From positions 1 through 64,000 of the forward strand of contig JABLUY010000108.1 in NCBI GenBank assembly GCA_013306675.1: a stretch of 64,000 nucleotides of DNA, given 5' to 3'. Below are positions 19,801-29,622 of this stretch, one piece after another. The stretch's first letter is position 1; every line of letters begins with the position of its first letter. The stretch is from Thraustochytrium sp. TN22 (taxonomy: Eukaryota; Sar; Bigyra; Thraustochytrida; Thraustochytriidae). The position numbers and the translations under genes are program-made. Under the pieces are notes generated by a model. That model did not search any database and was not told the DNA's origin. It saw nothing but the letters and a program-made list of their open reading frames with translations.

Positions 19801-21425
19801 GGGAAAGGACCAATGACGTCCGTGGTCACAGCCTCGCGTGGTGCCGTCGCCCGTGGTGCGTGAGGGCCTCGGTGACTTGCCGACCACTTCTTGTTTGCAA
19901 TGGAGCAGGTGGAGCAAATGTACGTGATCCTCTTCTCCTTGATGCCGAGTGTGGCTGCAAGGCGGCGCGGCCCTGCATGACCATACAGCAGATGTGCGCG
20001 GAGGTGCTCCGGGTTTACAGCGTAGCCATGAGCGACCAAAGCATGTGCGGGCTCCTGTTCACTTGTAGGGACTTGCACCTTGATGGTAGGTGTGCCGTTG
20101 TTGTTGCGGAGCTTAATCGTGGCGCCCTCCGACGTCGTAAGGGTGCACAAGGTCTTGCCCATGGCGAAGGTGATGCCCTTCTTGGTGATGTCTTGCACGG
20201 CGATCAGCGTGCGCGCGGCAGCGGGGACGTAGTCAGACTCCACTTGGATGCTTTGCATAACACCCATCGTGTCGCGCGCGCTGAGGGTGAGCACGCCGGT
20301 GCCGTACGCCTGAATATAATCTCCGTTGGCCAGCATGATCTTGCGGCCGTTGACAGCTTTGTAGCCCGACAGAAGTTGCATGTCCGAGGTGAGCGTGCGA
20401 GTGCACCCGGTGTCGAGAAGAGCGTCCGAGACGTCCAGGTTCTTGGCCTGTGTCTGCGCCATGAAAGCGTACTCCTCCTCGATAGGGCCATCAAGCATGC
20501 TGCAGTAAGCGTTGTCAGATTGCTTACTGTTGTCAATCCTCTTCTTCTTCTTGGCGTGACGGTCGTTGTGGTGGCCGTGACCACGCTTCTGCTTGCCGTT
20601 CGTGCGTGCCTGGCAGCAGCTGGTGTCGTGCGTGTTCGTCTTGTGGAAGCTGCAGTAAAGGTCCTTTCGGGTGCACTCCCTGCTGATGTGGCCGTTGCCG
20701 CCGCATTTCCAACAGGTAAGGTCCCGGGTGGCCACCATGGCTTGCGAGCTCGTGCGAGACGGGGTGGGTCCAGTCTCCAGCGCCCTGGTTTCGTGCGCCT
20801 GGACGTTGAGAATGAGAGCCCGGTCGACGTCCGTGTTGGACAGGCGCTTCTTGTCGTGCAGGTTGAGTAGAAAGGTGCCGATATGCTCATGGGTATGCTG
20901 TTGGAGCGCCAGCATGATGAGGTAGTAGAAAGGGTCCGCCGCCTCGAGTTCATGAGTCTCCGTGAAGACGGTGATCATCCGCTCGAGGTTCCGGTACCAG
21001 GTGTCCTTGGATGAGTGCGACCTCACGGCGTGTTTTACCGTCGCCCCCTGCAGTTGGGCCATAAATTGGTCCATAAGATCCAGGATATGGGCGGCGGTGT
21101 CAGGCTCCATGCGCTCCTTGATCAGGTCGTATGCCTTCATGCCCTGCTTGTGGGGGTTTTGGTAGCCTGAGATCATGTTGTAGTGCTCGTTGCCCAGAGC
21201 ATCCATCAGAACTTGGTACAGCTTGTCGTCCTTACGCCTTGCGACCTTCATCTTGTTCGCCTTGATCGATGCCTTGATCTGAAGCGGATGACATCGAGTC
21301 GTGCGCAGGAACGTGTCGAGTCGCTCCTTCCACGCGGGGTACACGTCCCGGAGGACGCCTTTGAGAATCGGGAGCCTGGGCTTGAACCCATGCCCATTCT
21401 CACTCTCGCTCTCGTTGTCACTCAT
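16782..21425 (-). CDS. copia gag-pol polyprotein
   Basis: A single frame of 1547 codons runs in the domain order typical of Ty1/copia. It has a gag-like N-terminus with a CCHC zinc knuckle (CWKCGGNGHISREC, about 235-248), then an aspartic protease (DTGCTRT, about 337). Integrase follows, with a pre-integrase HLLYGHAG region and a core starting DVIGPFPTP (about 478-700). Reverse transcriptase has QLDVPQAY and YIVAHVDDL (about 1090-1180), and RNase H has FCDASHAQ and STQHAELLA (about 1353-1420). Integrase preceding reverse transcriptase is what separates copia from gypsy. Gag and Pol share one frame, as in plant copia. The C-terminal 28 codons read into the 3' LTR. Confidence 0.93.
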   Translation of the reverse strand: MSDNESESENGHGFKPRLPILKGVLRDVYPAWKERLDTFLRTTRCHPLQIKASIKANKMKVARRKDDKLYQVLMDALGNEHYNMISGYQNPHKQGMKAYDLIKERMEPDTAAHILDLMDQFMAQLQGATVKHAVRSHSSKDTWYRNLERMITVFTETHELEAADPFYYLIMLALQQHTHEHIGTFLLNLHDKKRLSNTDVDRALILNVQAHETRALETGPTPSRTSSQAMVATRDLTCWKCGGNGHISRECTRKDLYCSFHKTNTHDTSCCQARTNGKQKRGHGHHNDRHAKKKKRIDNSKQSDNAYCSMLDGPIEEEYAFMAQTQAKNLDVSDALLDTGCTRTLTSDMQLLSGYKAVNGRKIMLANGDYIQAYGTGVLTLSARDTMGVMQSIQVESDYVPAAARTLIAVQDITKKGITFAMGKTLCTLTTSEGATIKLRNNNGTPTIKVQVPTSEQEPAHALVAHGYAVNPEHLRAHLLYGHAGPRRLAATLGIKEKRITYICSTCSIANKKWSASHRGPHAPRATAPREAVTTDVIGPFPTPSYGKRYRYAVVYRDLFSGYVYIYFKTDLKNMVDTLRRFRAVWHGNKERHATIYVDAAKYYTEGDFEQACSDWGWPQRIAHPFQHSSHPAEGVLRPLQEAMRAFLVTANLTDDLWPAALAMAVQTRNVIKPKQGKLSPHELHFGKAPDTSHLHVFGSPATAKRPVAGRKEPTRGIKCIYLGPSMSHAFGTHTLLNLETGAIMHSNSADIHEEAILTRATQYWTIYDFTAQLPQHHQDHVATLGKRTADAAELNSATLQPRKKREAARETTTAAEGQQDPHMGQHPASASDLEDRRDQDEDADDALLHPDNHHSSSPGGDAASAGSYYDSDGDASADTTPPPPQTTTSRSGRTVRPPDRINAGPEALGAARRHSYIAFFAGHFGYICERPVNTRGGASDQDTLNAFLAANTSDDGLARPPPQAKRVAGIEAAAKSEPEPKTLNEIKNLPPSLREEWEESMQIEFSGLMRTGTFREVPEDFKLPRGIRAMPLKWVFRRKDTGRKKSRLVAIGTNETIVNEFDIYASTVEKTSLRIVTIIALTMGFRFCQLDVPQAYVIAKIPPSEEHYVIAPKGIAGVRPGHIWRLGASLYGLRSAGARFKTHLTKVLTELGFRQSEADASIYLETDTETGAIITYIVAHVDDLRVAAAPERLDGVVARINKLMKVTKESGEDLKYLGVRMVHDLDRNVVTLDQESHALSILRSAGESGRSYERCNGSRTPMTPKSELPEHDTEEHGETYRKDVGGIMYLLNTRPDLAYTMHELSRHAHRNGAIHQQAVIRAIRYIAKTRDQKLVLRPVDPKQGFEIRIFCDASHAQRLDPHRKGTTGYIIALGSSAVAWRSTRQPVIAASTQHAELLAMYEAYQAGLAIRHLLEDLGIFVPIIRMFSDSESAIKAIGKRAYSKVSRHLAIRFLRLAFEIDMGRLVISHMAGEELPADLLTKALTGDKHEQHMHAILNGALYPPEQSTISVRARSSGGVLDGWHKPVDISTNRDTDVEMKPAGSLL

Positions 21426-21492
21426 CGTACCGATTCGTGGTTACCCGAATCTCGGCTAGCTCGCGTTGAGAGTAATCCAGAGGCCCACAACC

Positions 21493-21787
21493 TTTTGCGT
21501 GCAATACGCTGGCTGCAACTCAAGTAACTCGTAGACGGCGAAAGTAGTTGGAGATCTGCTCGGTGGGCATGCTCGCTGGCGCGAGGCTTCGGTGCTAGTA
21601 AGGGATCAGCCGATGTGTTCGGCCGATGGGCCATCCTGTGTTCGGCCCTGAGTGGACGTTGAGTGCCCTCATAGTGTTCTCATAGTGTTCTCGTGGTGTT
21701 CTCAGAGCAGGCTGCCGGCTGGCTTCATCTCGACGTCGGTGTCTCTGTTCGTGCTGATGTCGACCGGCTTGTGCCATCCGTCCAACA
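21493..21787 (-). repeat. 5' LTR of the copia element
   Basis: This is the right long terminal repeat, 295 bp. It matches the left copy along its whole length apart from the extra segment in the left one. Confidence 0.88.
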
Positions 21788-21792
21788 CTGCA

Positions 21793-22617
21793 GCATGGTT
21801 TACACGGCGACGCGGGGTGCGTGCGCTCCGACCGACGAGGCGCGCTGCATAACTTGACCCGAGACCGCTTCGGCCGACTGGTGACCACCGACTCATCCTT
21901 ACCATTCAATTGTCTTGATTGCAGGCTGTACGATCACGGCCGCCGCTTCGTCCTGACTTCGGCCCGCTGTCGCGGCGGCCTTTCAGATAGGCCATCTCGA
22001 AGAACAAGCTGACGGTGGGAATGAGCGACTACAAGGACAGTGTCAAGCCATTCTAAAGACCGAGCCGACTATGGGAGCGTAGGGTTGAAACGGCTCGACA
22101 TCAAGTCGACCTCGCTGCCAAAGCTGGGCCAGTCCACGGAGCAGGGCTCGACGTTTTCGAACTTCTCATCTCAGATACGCTCACTCCGTAGCACGACGCA
22201 AAGCTGGAGTTCCGCAGTACGACACCCATGGTGCAGCTCACAGCCAGTGCAGACCTCAACCCAAGGGCAAACGATCCAAGAAATGAAAGACGTTATGATT
22301 CGGTGCGTGGTCCGCACTCGTGGAGGCCTACAAATGTGGCCTCAGGACTCTCAGCGGTCGCGCCAGAAGAAGGGGCGCACGCTCGCAGGCGAGGAGACGA
22401 ATAAAGAGGCTGGGTTGGAAGCTTCCGGTGCGCGCCTCTGATCAGGCGCGCACACGCAAGGGTGGTTGGGGAAAGTGGTTTGAAGGGGCGACCGCGATGC
22501 GCGAGTGCATGAGGCAGGCTCAAGCACGCGCGAAACGCGGACGCGGGAGAAGACGTACTGTCGTGGTGCCTGCGGTCGCGCCAGAAGCAGGCGCGCACAC
22601 GCTGGGTCCTTGGGGAC
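21793..22617. other. Spacer without a recognised gene, with short repeats
   Basis: No coding signal was recognised. Between about 22357 and 22610 a degenerate repeat recurs (GGTCGCGCCAGAAG followed by GGCGCGCAC-type sequence), with copies near 22357 and 22571 and a partial copy near 22440. This is the downstream side of RNase H1 paralogue 3. Confidence 0.5.
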
Positions 22618-23493
22618 TTAGGGGTCCTCATGGACGCCAAGAGAGGCGAGGTGGTCAACGGCGATGTTGTATTTGTCGGTGCTATGGCCCCGAACATGCT
22701 GGAAGACGACGTCGGCAAATGCGGGAAATTCCTCGAAGTAAGGGCCGACGATCCGGTACCGGTCCGACTTAAGATCGTCGGCCTTCTCGATGGAAAGCTC
22801 AATGAGCTCGCGGTTCTTGGGCCCATTAAACACACGCATGATCGAGTTGATGGCGTATTCGGAGTCGGAGCGCACGACCACCTTCGTCTGCGGCGACGAC
22901 GGTTTGATTTGTCCGCAACAAACCTCCAGCGCGTAGACGATGGCGCTCAGCTCGGCCGTGTTGTTGGTACAGCGAGCGGCGCCAATGTAGCGGTGATCAT
23001 ACGGGTCCGTCACCACCGAGCCGTAGTCTTGGGCGATCTCCCTCGCCTCCAGGTGGTCAGAGCTCCAGACCCTGATCGAGTACGCCCAGCCAGCGCGCCC
23101 ATTTGCGGAGCGGCCGTTGCCCGGGCAGGCTCCGTCCGTGTAGATGAGGATGTCGCCGTCCTTCAGACCGCCGTGCTGGATGCCCTGCACGAAGGCGTTG
23201 GCTTCGTCCTTGGTCGCGAAGCCCTTCCACACAGCGCCCGGGTAGCCGAACGTCTGCTTGTGGGCCTCATCCCAGCTCCGGACCAGGCCAGGGCCCTTGC
23301 TCCCCACGCGCACGGCATACCATTCGTGCATCGCATACTCGGGCCTCATCACGAAGGCCGCGGCCTCCGTCCAGTCATTGAAGCCCTTCCACTTGGCGCC
23401 GGGGACCATGTACGTCGCATCGATCGCCTCGTCGAGGTCCGTGTACACCTTGCGGCCCTCCCTGCCCACCCGCACGGCGTAGTACACGTGCAT
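22618..23493 (-). CDS. Ribonuclease H1 paralogue 3 with two viroplasmin-like domains
   Basis: This 291-residue RNase H1 carries two tandem hybrid-binding domains: residues 3-48 (YYAVRVGREGRKVYTD to AAAFVM) and about 57-104 (WYAVRVGSKGPGLVRS to EANAFVQG). The RNase HI domain follows: YTDGACPGN, NTAELSAI, RSDSEYAINS and a terminal IAVDHLASLG. All four catalytic acids are present. Two hybrid-binding domains are known in some fungal RNase H1 enzymes and raise affinity for hybrids or dsRNA. The ATG at 23493 is the only one before the first domain. Upstream is a GCGTCGCCTC-type repeat and a GAGTCC microsatellite. Confidence 0.93.
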   Translation of the reverse strand: MHVYYAVRVGREGRKVYTDLDEAIDATYMVPGAKWKGFNDWTEAAAFVMRPEYAMHEWYAVRVGSKGPGLVRSWDEAHKQTFGYPGAVWKGFATKDEANAFVQGIQHGGLKDGDILIYTDGACPGNGRSANGRAGWAYSIRVWSSDHLEAREIAQDYGSVVTDPYDHRYIGAARCTNNTAELSAIVYALEVCCGQIKPSSPQTKVVVRSDSEYAINSIMRVFNGPKNRELIELSIEKADDLKSDRYRIVGPYFEEFPAFADVVFQHVRGHSTDKYNIAVDHLASLGVHEDP

Positions 23494-24529
23494 GCTGCCT
23501 CGCGTTGCGTCGCCTCGCGTCGCGTCGCCTGCACTCCGCGAAGGCGGGATCTCGCGCTGGCTGCTCGCTCGCTGCGCGCCGCCCCGTTCGCCTGACGCCG
23601 CTCGCTGCAGAGGGTGCCGCCTCGCCGCGCCGAGCCGCGCCGCGCCGCGCCGCCCGAAGGCGCTTTGCAGTGGTGATGGCGGGCGAGGGGCGGAAGTGCT
23701 CGACCGACGACCGCCCGTCGACCGTACAGTCTTCGAGTCCGAGTCCGAGTCCGAGTCGGGCTGCAGTGCACTGGCAGGCTGCACACGCCCACTCAAAGCT
23801 TAGCAAAGCTTAGCCTCTTAGCTCTATCTTAGCTGGTAGCCTAGCTAGGCCTAGTAGCAAGCGGCACTGACATGAGCAACTCTCTCGGCGCGTGGTGTGC
23901 GAGCTGGCTGGTCCGGACGGCGTTGGCCGGCCGCGGGCAAGCCAAGGACACTGCAGTACAGACTCTCGGGTCTCAACACACTGGCAGGCTCCTGAATGTG
24001 GAAAGAGTTACATTTCTCGGCTTCTTCTGGCGTGGTCGGCGGCTCTGCTCGAGGTAACCTTGATCGCTGGCGCCTGGGTGCCTGCTGCTATTTCGTCCTC
24101 ATGTGCGCGCCTTTGATCACGTGGGTGGTTCCGGCACCATGTGGTGACTATCGGAGGCGAAAGTTGTCGGGGCTGCTTAACTTCGCCAAATGATCGAACG
24201 CTTCGAGCGCAACAGACAAGCAAGTTGGCCTGCGTCGCCAGCCTACGGCTGCAACGCAAGAAGTTGACCGGACGCTGGCCACCTCCACTTGAAGATGACA
24301 AAGCTTGCAAATGCGCTCGTTGGCGGCAGGTTTGGCGCGGCGGAGCACCCCCTCTCTTTACCTGGACAAGGCTCGCGGCACCGAGTCGGGCCGATGCCCT
24401 TTGCCATTGACGGCACCGGGTATCGGGGTACCAGTAGCACCCGGGTACCACCACCACCCAACTTTTGAGCACTTTTGAGCCTTGGCGGACAGAGGAAATA
24501 AGCGATTGCGAAGCGAGGCTTCTACTACA
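23494..24529. other. Spacer with low-complexity promoter DNA
   Basis: Next to the RNase H1 start lie (GCGTC)n-like and (GAGTCC)n runs (23500-23760) and a CTAGCTAGGCCTAG motif at 23841-23854. The motif is identical to one at 27101-27114. From 24400 to 24460 there are GGTACC/CCGGGTA-type inverted repeats. No gene was recognised. Confidence 0.5.
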
Positions 24530-26194
24530 CTACACAGAGAGGGGCGGGAAGAACTCGCCGACGATGGCGAAACTGACCATCATCTGGGCAAAGCCAACGA
24601 GGGCGCCGAGGAAAGTGCCCACGAGAATGAGCTTGAACTCGTCCTCCTCAAAGATGGGGTGCAGCACGCGCTCAAAGTCCTTGGAAGGAAGCGCGGACAT
24701 CTTGACGCGGATCTCAGTCTCGAGGTCGAGCGCCTGGTCGGTGTAGTCGTGCATGAACTGGATGATGTTCTCGATTTCCTGGACGGTCATGTCCTGAACA
24801 TCGCCGCGCATCTTCTTGAAGTTCTCCGGGCCCATGTAGCTCTCGACGAGCGGGCGCGAAAAGCCAATCATGCGGTCGGTGAAGGCGTCGGCGTGCGAGC
24901 GGAGCAGGCGCTCGAACTGGTCCGCCTTGGGGCCGTTCATCATGTACCACCAGATATTCTCCGAGTGCAGCACGGAGGCGACCATCTTGGAGGCGAACTG
25001 CGCGCTGGCTTCCTGCTGGCGCTTGAGAAAGAGCCCCTGCAGGGTGATGCGACCGCCGAGGATCTTGCGCGGCTCGACGGGCAGGAAAATGGCCTTGAGC
25101 GCGATGAGGTTGGTGAAGTAGCCCACAAAGGCGCCCAGCAGCGGCAGCAGGTAGTCGGACCACGGCGTCGGGATGGCCCAGCGGAAGAGCACGGTCTGCA
25201 GGCAGCCAAAGAGGAAACCCAGGTAAAAGCCCGAGTGCTCGATGAAGCGCAGCTCCTTGGCGCCCACCGACTCGAAGACGTCCACGAGCAGCTGCGGGTG
25301 CAGCACCATCTCGTTCACGCACATGTGCTTGAGGTCATAGACGTCGTCCAGATGGTCCACCAGGTCGCCCATGAAGCCGGCCGTGAACGCCGGCAGCTCC
25401 GCCAGCGACCATGACATGATCTGGTCCTTGACGGCCTGCTCCGTGCGCTTCCACGCTGTCGTCTTCTCGATGATGTACTCGTCGCTCAGCCGGTCCACGA
25501 TGCGGGAGATGGTGCTCTGGAAGCCCACCTTGAGGTGCGCTGCCGCCTTGTCCTTTTCGATGCGCTGAAAGATCTCGCGCACGTCGAAGAGCTTGGTGGT
25601 CATGAGGTCCACCGAGTCGCTCGCCATCTTCTCTGCCTTGGTTGGGACGATGCCCTGCCAGCCGAAGCAGCCGGCTGGCTGGTTCTTGATGCGGTACAGC
25701 TCGATGCCCCAGAAGTTGATTGGGTAGAAGGTCAGCTTGAGCGCCTGCGGTATCACCTCTCGTCAGTTTATGCTGTCCCATCCTCGCGCCACGACGCCAA
25801 TGCATGCATGCAGGAGCTCTAGACCGCCGAGCACGCGAGCCAGCGCATAGCTGCTGCTGCTGCTGCTGCTGCTAGCAAACACAGCCCAGCCCAACCACAG
25901 CCTGTCCCATCCCGTCCCAGCTCAACTCACCACCACATTCGTGCCATAGCCCACGACGCCGGAGATGAACGGCATGGCCAGGTAGAACCACCAGGGCAGG
26001 TCCTCCGCCGCTAGCCCGCGCCCTTCTCCGCTGGCGAGGTCGAGCATCTCGTCCTCGGCGCCGCGCAGCGCCCTGGTCTGCGCCGCCAGCGCCATGCCCG
26101 CGCCCCACGTCAGCTGCGCCGCGGCCGTGGCCAGGGCCAGCGCCACCGCGCGCTGGCCCGGCGTCGCCGCGCCGCTCGTGCCCCGCCGCCCCAT
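24530..26194 (-). CDS. DUF445-family membrane protein, two exons
   Basis: Exons are 26194-25931 and 25744-24530. They are joined by a 186-bp phase-0 GT-AG intron that carries a (CAG)n run, and the product is 492 residues. The join creates GYGTNVVALKLTFYP, which mirrors GYFTNLIALKAIFLP in the second half. This Gx-TN-xALK motif is the hallmark of the DUF445/YheB family and supports the splice. Hydrophobic segments flank both copies (WWFYLAMPFISGVVGYG, DYLLPLLGAFVGYFTN), and a last one closes the protein (LILVGTFLGALVGFAQMMVSFAIVG). Between them is a long helical domain. The family's function is unknown. Bacterial members are integral membrane proteins. The ATG at 26194 (gcagcATGG) is the first in frame, but a further upstream exon encoding a targeting peptide cannot be excluded. 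Confidence 0.85.
25850..25872. repeat. (CTG)n run in the DUF445 intron
   Basis: Seven CTG/GCT units (CAG on the transcribed minus strand) lie in the intron, a second case of a CAG array in an intron in this window. Confidence 0.8.
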
Positions 26195-27297
26195 GCTGCG
26201 CCGCGCCGCCGCCGCCGCCGCGCCCGTACGGTACTGCCGCGCGCCGCGGGCTCCGACTGCCTGCACGTGCAGTACGAGCACGCGCGCGCCGCACGTCCGT
26301 GTCTACGTTGCTGGTGGCGGCGCCGCCGCTCGCGGAGCCCGGCGCCGAGGAGGTCGCGCAGGACGGGCGCTTCGGGGTCAGGGCCGGCGAGGGCGCAGAC
26401 TGGGACGCGGAGCTCGACGGCGCCGAGGCCCGCCAGCGGGCGGCCGGGCGTCGGAGCCGGCAGCCCAGGACGGAGGCGGCCTCGCGGTGCACGTGCACGT
26501 ACTGCACCGCGCTGCTGTACTGCACGTGGTCGGTACGAAGACTGGCGTCGACCGAGAGCGCCGCGCGAGGGGCGGATGGCGCATCGAGACGCGAGGCGAG
26601 CCCGCGCTGGGGAGGACGGGAGGACGAGGCGTGGAGAGCGCCGGCGGGCGAGCGTGTCAGCGACCGCGTAGGACGTCGCAGGGGCAAGGAAGGCATGGTT
26701 TTCCATCGGCGTCACGGTTTGCTTGGGGGAATGGTCGTTTTGGACCAGCGCGGCTGAGCGCGCCGCCGCCGCACGCCGGCGCGGCGCCGGATTGAGCGTT
26801 GCGGTGCTTTGCAGTGCAGTGCGCGAGTGGCGAGTCTAAGAGAGGATTCGAGGACGAGGACGAGGTTCGGGCTCGGATCGACTTGCGACAGCGTGCAGTG
26901 CGCTGCGCTGATTCCAAGAGCCCAACTTGCAAGCTCTTTCTGCTGCCAGTCTCTGGCTCCGTAGTACAACGCGAGTTCCCCCTTCGCTCACAGCTTCAGC
27001 TGCATGAGCCTGCATCCGCTGCACTGCGCTGTGTCACAGGCTGCGCTCGGCTGCGCTCAATCCGCAACAATCAATCCTCTGCCATGGTGCCCAAGGCCTT
27101 CTAGCTAGGCCTAGCTCATGCTTGGTCCGCAGCCTCCGTGAGCGAAGGTCTCTGGCGGTGATGACCCCAAGCCGCTCGAGCTTCGAGGCGTCGTGGCCGA
27201 GGCCGCCCTCGGCGTCGACGTCGACGTCGACGTCGACCGCGACGGCGACAGCCTGCGGCGGCGCAAAGCCCAAACCCGAGCCCGAGCGCGCGGAGAG
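26195..27297. promoter_or_regulatory. Divergent region between DUF445 and ATM1-like genes
   Basis: About 1.1 kb, expected to hold two promoters. It is extremely GC-rich near 26200-26450 and contains CTAGCTAGGCCTAG at 27101-27114. Open frames here are Arg-rich shadows. A short upstream exon of the DUF445 gene could lie here but cannot be defined. Confidence 0.4.
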
Positions 27298-29439
27298 ATG
27301 CTGCTGGCGGCGGCGGCGGCGCGCGCGGCGCGGCCGGCGGCGGCGGCGTGGGCGCGGCCGGCGGCGGCGGCGCCAGCGGCAGCATGGGCGCGGCCATGGG
27401 CACGGCCATGGACATGCCGCGCATGGAGCAGCGCGCCGCGGGCGCTCGTGCGCGCGCCAGCGGCGGCGGCGCGCTGCGGCGGCGGCGGCGGCGGCGGCGG
27501 CAGCGGCAGCAGCTTCGCGAGCGCGCTGCGGCTGGCGCAGGGCGGGCCGGCGCAGGGCGGGCTGGCCAGGGCGGCGCGCACGCTGAGCGCCAAGGCGGGC
27601 GGCAAGAAGGCGGCGGCGACGAGCGCAGGGTCGACAGGGCGCGAGCAGGATATCCTGCGGGCCATGGCCAGGCACCTGTGGCCGGACGGCCAGTGGAACG
27701 CCAAGGCGCGCGTGGTGATCGCGCTGCTGCTGCTGGTGGGCGGCAAGGTGCTGACGGTGTGCGTGCCCTTCATCTTCAAGGCGCTGGTGGACGCACTGAA
27801 CGTGCAGACGGGCGGGAGCGAGAGTACCATTAGCCCGGAGGCCGCGGCCTCGGTGCCCGTGGCGCTCGTGCTCATGTACGGCCTGGCGCGCGCCGGCGGC
27901 TCGGGCTTCCAGGAGGGGCGCAACGCGGTCTTTGCGGCCGTGGCGCAGTCGGCCATCCGCAAGGTGGCGCGCAGTGTCTTTCTACACTTGCACTCCATGG
28001 ACCTTTCTTTCCACCTGAATCGGCAGACCGGCCGGCTCTCGCGCATCATCGACCGCGGCGGGCGGTCGATTGACTTCGTGCTCTCCTCCCTCGTCTTCCG
28101 CGTCGTCCCCACGGCGCTGGAGCTCGCCATGGTGAGCGGGCTGCTGCTGCAACGGGCCGGCCCGAGCTACGCGGCCGTGACGGTGGCGACGCTTGGCATC
28201 TACGTGTGGTTCACCATCCACGTGACGAACTGGCGCACGGCGATCCGCAAGAACATGAACACGTCCGAAAATGACGCGAGCGCCAAGGTGGTCGACTCGC
28301 TCATCAACTACGAGACCGTCAAGCTCTTCACCAACGATGAGCACGAGGCAAACCGCTACGACGAGTCGCTCAAGAGCTTCGAGGCGGCCTCGCTCAAGAC
28401 GCAGACCTCGCTGGCGCTCCTCAACTTCGGCCAGAACGCCATCTTCTCCGTCGGCCTGACGGCCGTCATGTTTATGGCCGCCAGCGAGATCACACAGGGC
28501 ACCATGACGGTCGGAGACCTCGTGCTGGTCAACGGCCTGCTCTTCCAGCTCTCCGTGCCGCTCAACTTCGTCGGGTCTGTCTATCGCGAGCTGCGCCAGG
28601 CACTCATCGACATGGACGAGATGTTCCTGCTGCAGCGCCAGGAGACGCGCATCGCCGACAAGCCGGACGCCCCGCCGCTGCCGGCGCTCCCGCCCGGCTG
28701 CCCCGAGATTGACTTCCGCGACGTCTGGTTTGGCTACTCCAAGGATCGCCCCATCCTCCGCGGCCTCAACCTTCGCATCGAGCGCGGCCAGACCGTCGCC
28801 ATCGTCGGGCCCTCCGGCTGCGGCAAGTCCACGCTGCTGCGCCTGCTCGTGCGCTTCTACGATGTCGACAAGGGCCAGGTCCTCGTCCACGGCGCAGACA
28901 CGCGTGACGTCCAGCTCGACAGCCTGCGCCAAAACATTGGCGTCATCCCGCAGGATACCGTCATGTTCAACGACACGCTCTACTACAACGTGCACTACGC
29001 CGACTTCTCCGCGCCGCGCGAGCGCGTCGAGGAGGTCGCGCGCCTCGCGCACCTTGAGCCGCTCATCAAGATGCTGCCCGAGGGCTTTGACACCCAGGTC
29101 GGCGAACGCGGCCTCAAGCTCTCCGGCGGCGAGAAGCAGCGGGTCGCCATCGCGCGCGCCATGCTCAAGAACGCGCCTATTTTGCTCGCCGACGAGGCCA
29201 CCTCCGCGCTCGACTCGCGCACCGAGAGCCACATCATGGAGTCTCTCTCGTTTCTCGCCAAGGACCGCACCTCCATGCTCATCGCGCATCGTCTATCGAC
29301 TGCTCGCAACGCCGACAAGATCGTCGTGCTCAACCACGGTGTTGTGGAAGACGAGGGCACGCATGAGGAGCTCCTCGCCAAGCCGGACTCCCTCTATAAT
29401 CGGCTCTGGGCCAGCCAGAACGCCAATCCGCAGGTTTAG
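27298..29439 (+). CDS. ATM1: Mitochondrial ABC half-transporter of the Atm1/ABCB7 family
   Basis: The product is 713 residues. The N-terminus (1-110) is Ala/Arg-rich without acids, as in a mitochondrial presequence. It is followed by an ABC transmembrane domain of about six helices ([20 protein letters not shown] onwards) including the Atm1-typical [15 protein letters not shown] segment. The nucleotide-binding domain has Walker [10 protein letters not shown] (about 503), signature [14 protein letters not shown] (about 607), Walker [13 protein letters not shown] (about 627) and the H-loop IAHRLST (about 661). Atm1 proteins are homodimers of the inner mitochondrial membrane. They export a glutathione-linked sulfur species needed for cytosolic iron-sulfur cluster assembly. 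The frame is open upstream to 27193, but 27298 is the first ATG. Confidence 0.94.
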   Translation: MLLAAAAARAARPAAAAWARPAAAAPAAAWARPWARPWTCRAWSSAPRALVRAPAAAARCGGGGGGGGSGSSFASALRLAQGGPAQGGLARAARTLSAKAGGKKAAATSAGSTGREQDILRAMARHLWPDGQWNAKARVVIALLLLVGGKVLTVCVPFIFKALVDALNVQTGGSESTISPEAAASVPVALVLMYGLARAGGSGFQEGRNAVFAAVAQSAIRKVARSVFLHLHSMDLSFHLNRQTGRLSRIIDRGGRSIDFVLSSLVFRVVPTALELAMVSGLLLQRAGPSYAAVTVATLGIYVWFTIHVTNWRTAIRKNMNTSENDASAKVVDSLINYETVKLFTNDEHEANRYDESLKSFEAASLKTQTSLALLNFGQNAIFSVGLTAVMFMAASEITQGTMTVGDLVLVNGLLFQLSVPLNFVGSVYRELRQALIDMDEMFLLQRQETRIADKPDAPPLPALPPGCPEIDFRDVWFGYSKDRPILRGLNLRIERGQTVAIVGPSGCGKSTLLRLLVRFYDVDKGQVLVHGADTRDVQLDSLRQNIGVIPQDTVMFNDTLYYNVHYADFSAPRERVEEVARLAHLEPLIKMLPEGFDTQVGERGLKLSGGEKQRVAIARAMLKNAPILLADEATSALDSRTESHIMESLSFLAKDRTSMLIAHRLSTARNADKIVVLNHGVVEDEGTHEELLAKPDSLYNRLWASQNANPQV

Positions 29440-29622
29440 TATTTCACACACAGCAACACACAATGCGTACGTATACAATGACAAGCGAGAGGGCGTGCAT
29501 GCATGCTTGCTTACTGTGAAAAGATTCTTGGCATGCCGAGAGATGGGAAAGGGAGATTGACTCGGAGTGAATCGAAAAAGAGAGGGAGACTGACTCGGAG
29601 TATATCGAAAAAGAAAAAAAGA

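Larger units (their letters stand above)
16516..21792 (-). mobile_element. Ty1/copia LTR retrotransposon, complete-looking
   Basis: The element proper is 16521-21787, transcribed on the minus strand. Two LTRs (16521-16867 and 21493-21787) flank one long gag-pol frame. A 5-bp target duplication CTGCA lies on both sides (16516-16520 and 21788-21792). In element orientation the LTR begins TGTTGGA, usual for copia. The LTRs look identical wherever they can be compared. The left copy carries an extra segment of about 52 bp that includes an assembly gap of Ns. This points to a recent insertion. It looks whole, with no obvious break. A purine-rich stretch precedes the 3' LTR (16868-16885). No primer-binding tRNA was identified. 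Confidence 0.92.

Noticed and set aside
27193-27297. Extension of the Atm1-like protein with Asp-Val repeats
   Set aside because: It begins at GTG, and the acidic Asp-Val run does not fit a mitochondrial presequence; the ATG at 27298 does.
27982-29289. 435-codon minus-strand frame opposite the Atm1-like gene
   Set aside because: It is antisense to a fully conserved ABC transporter; the frame is open only because of GC-rich third positions.
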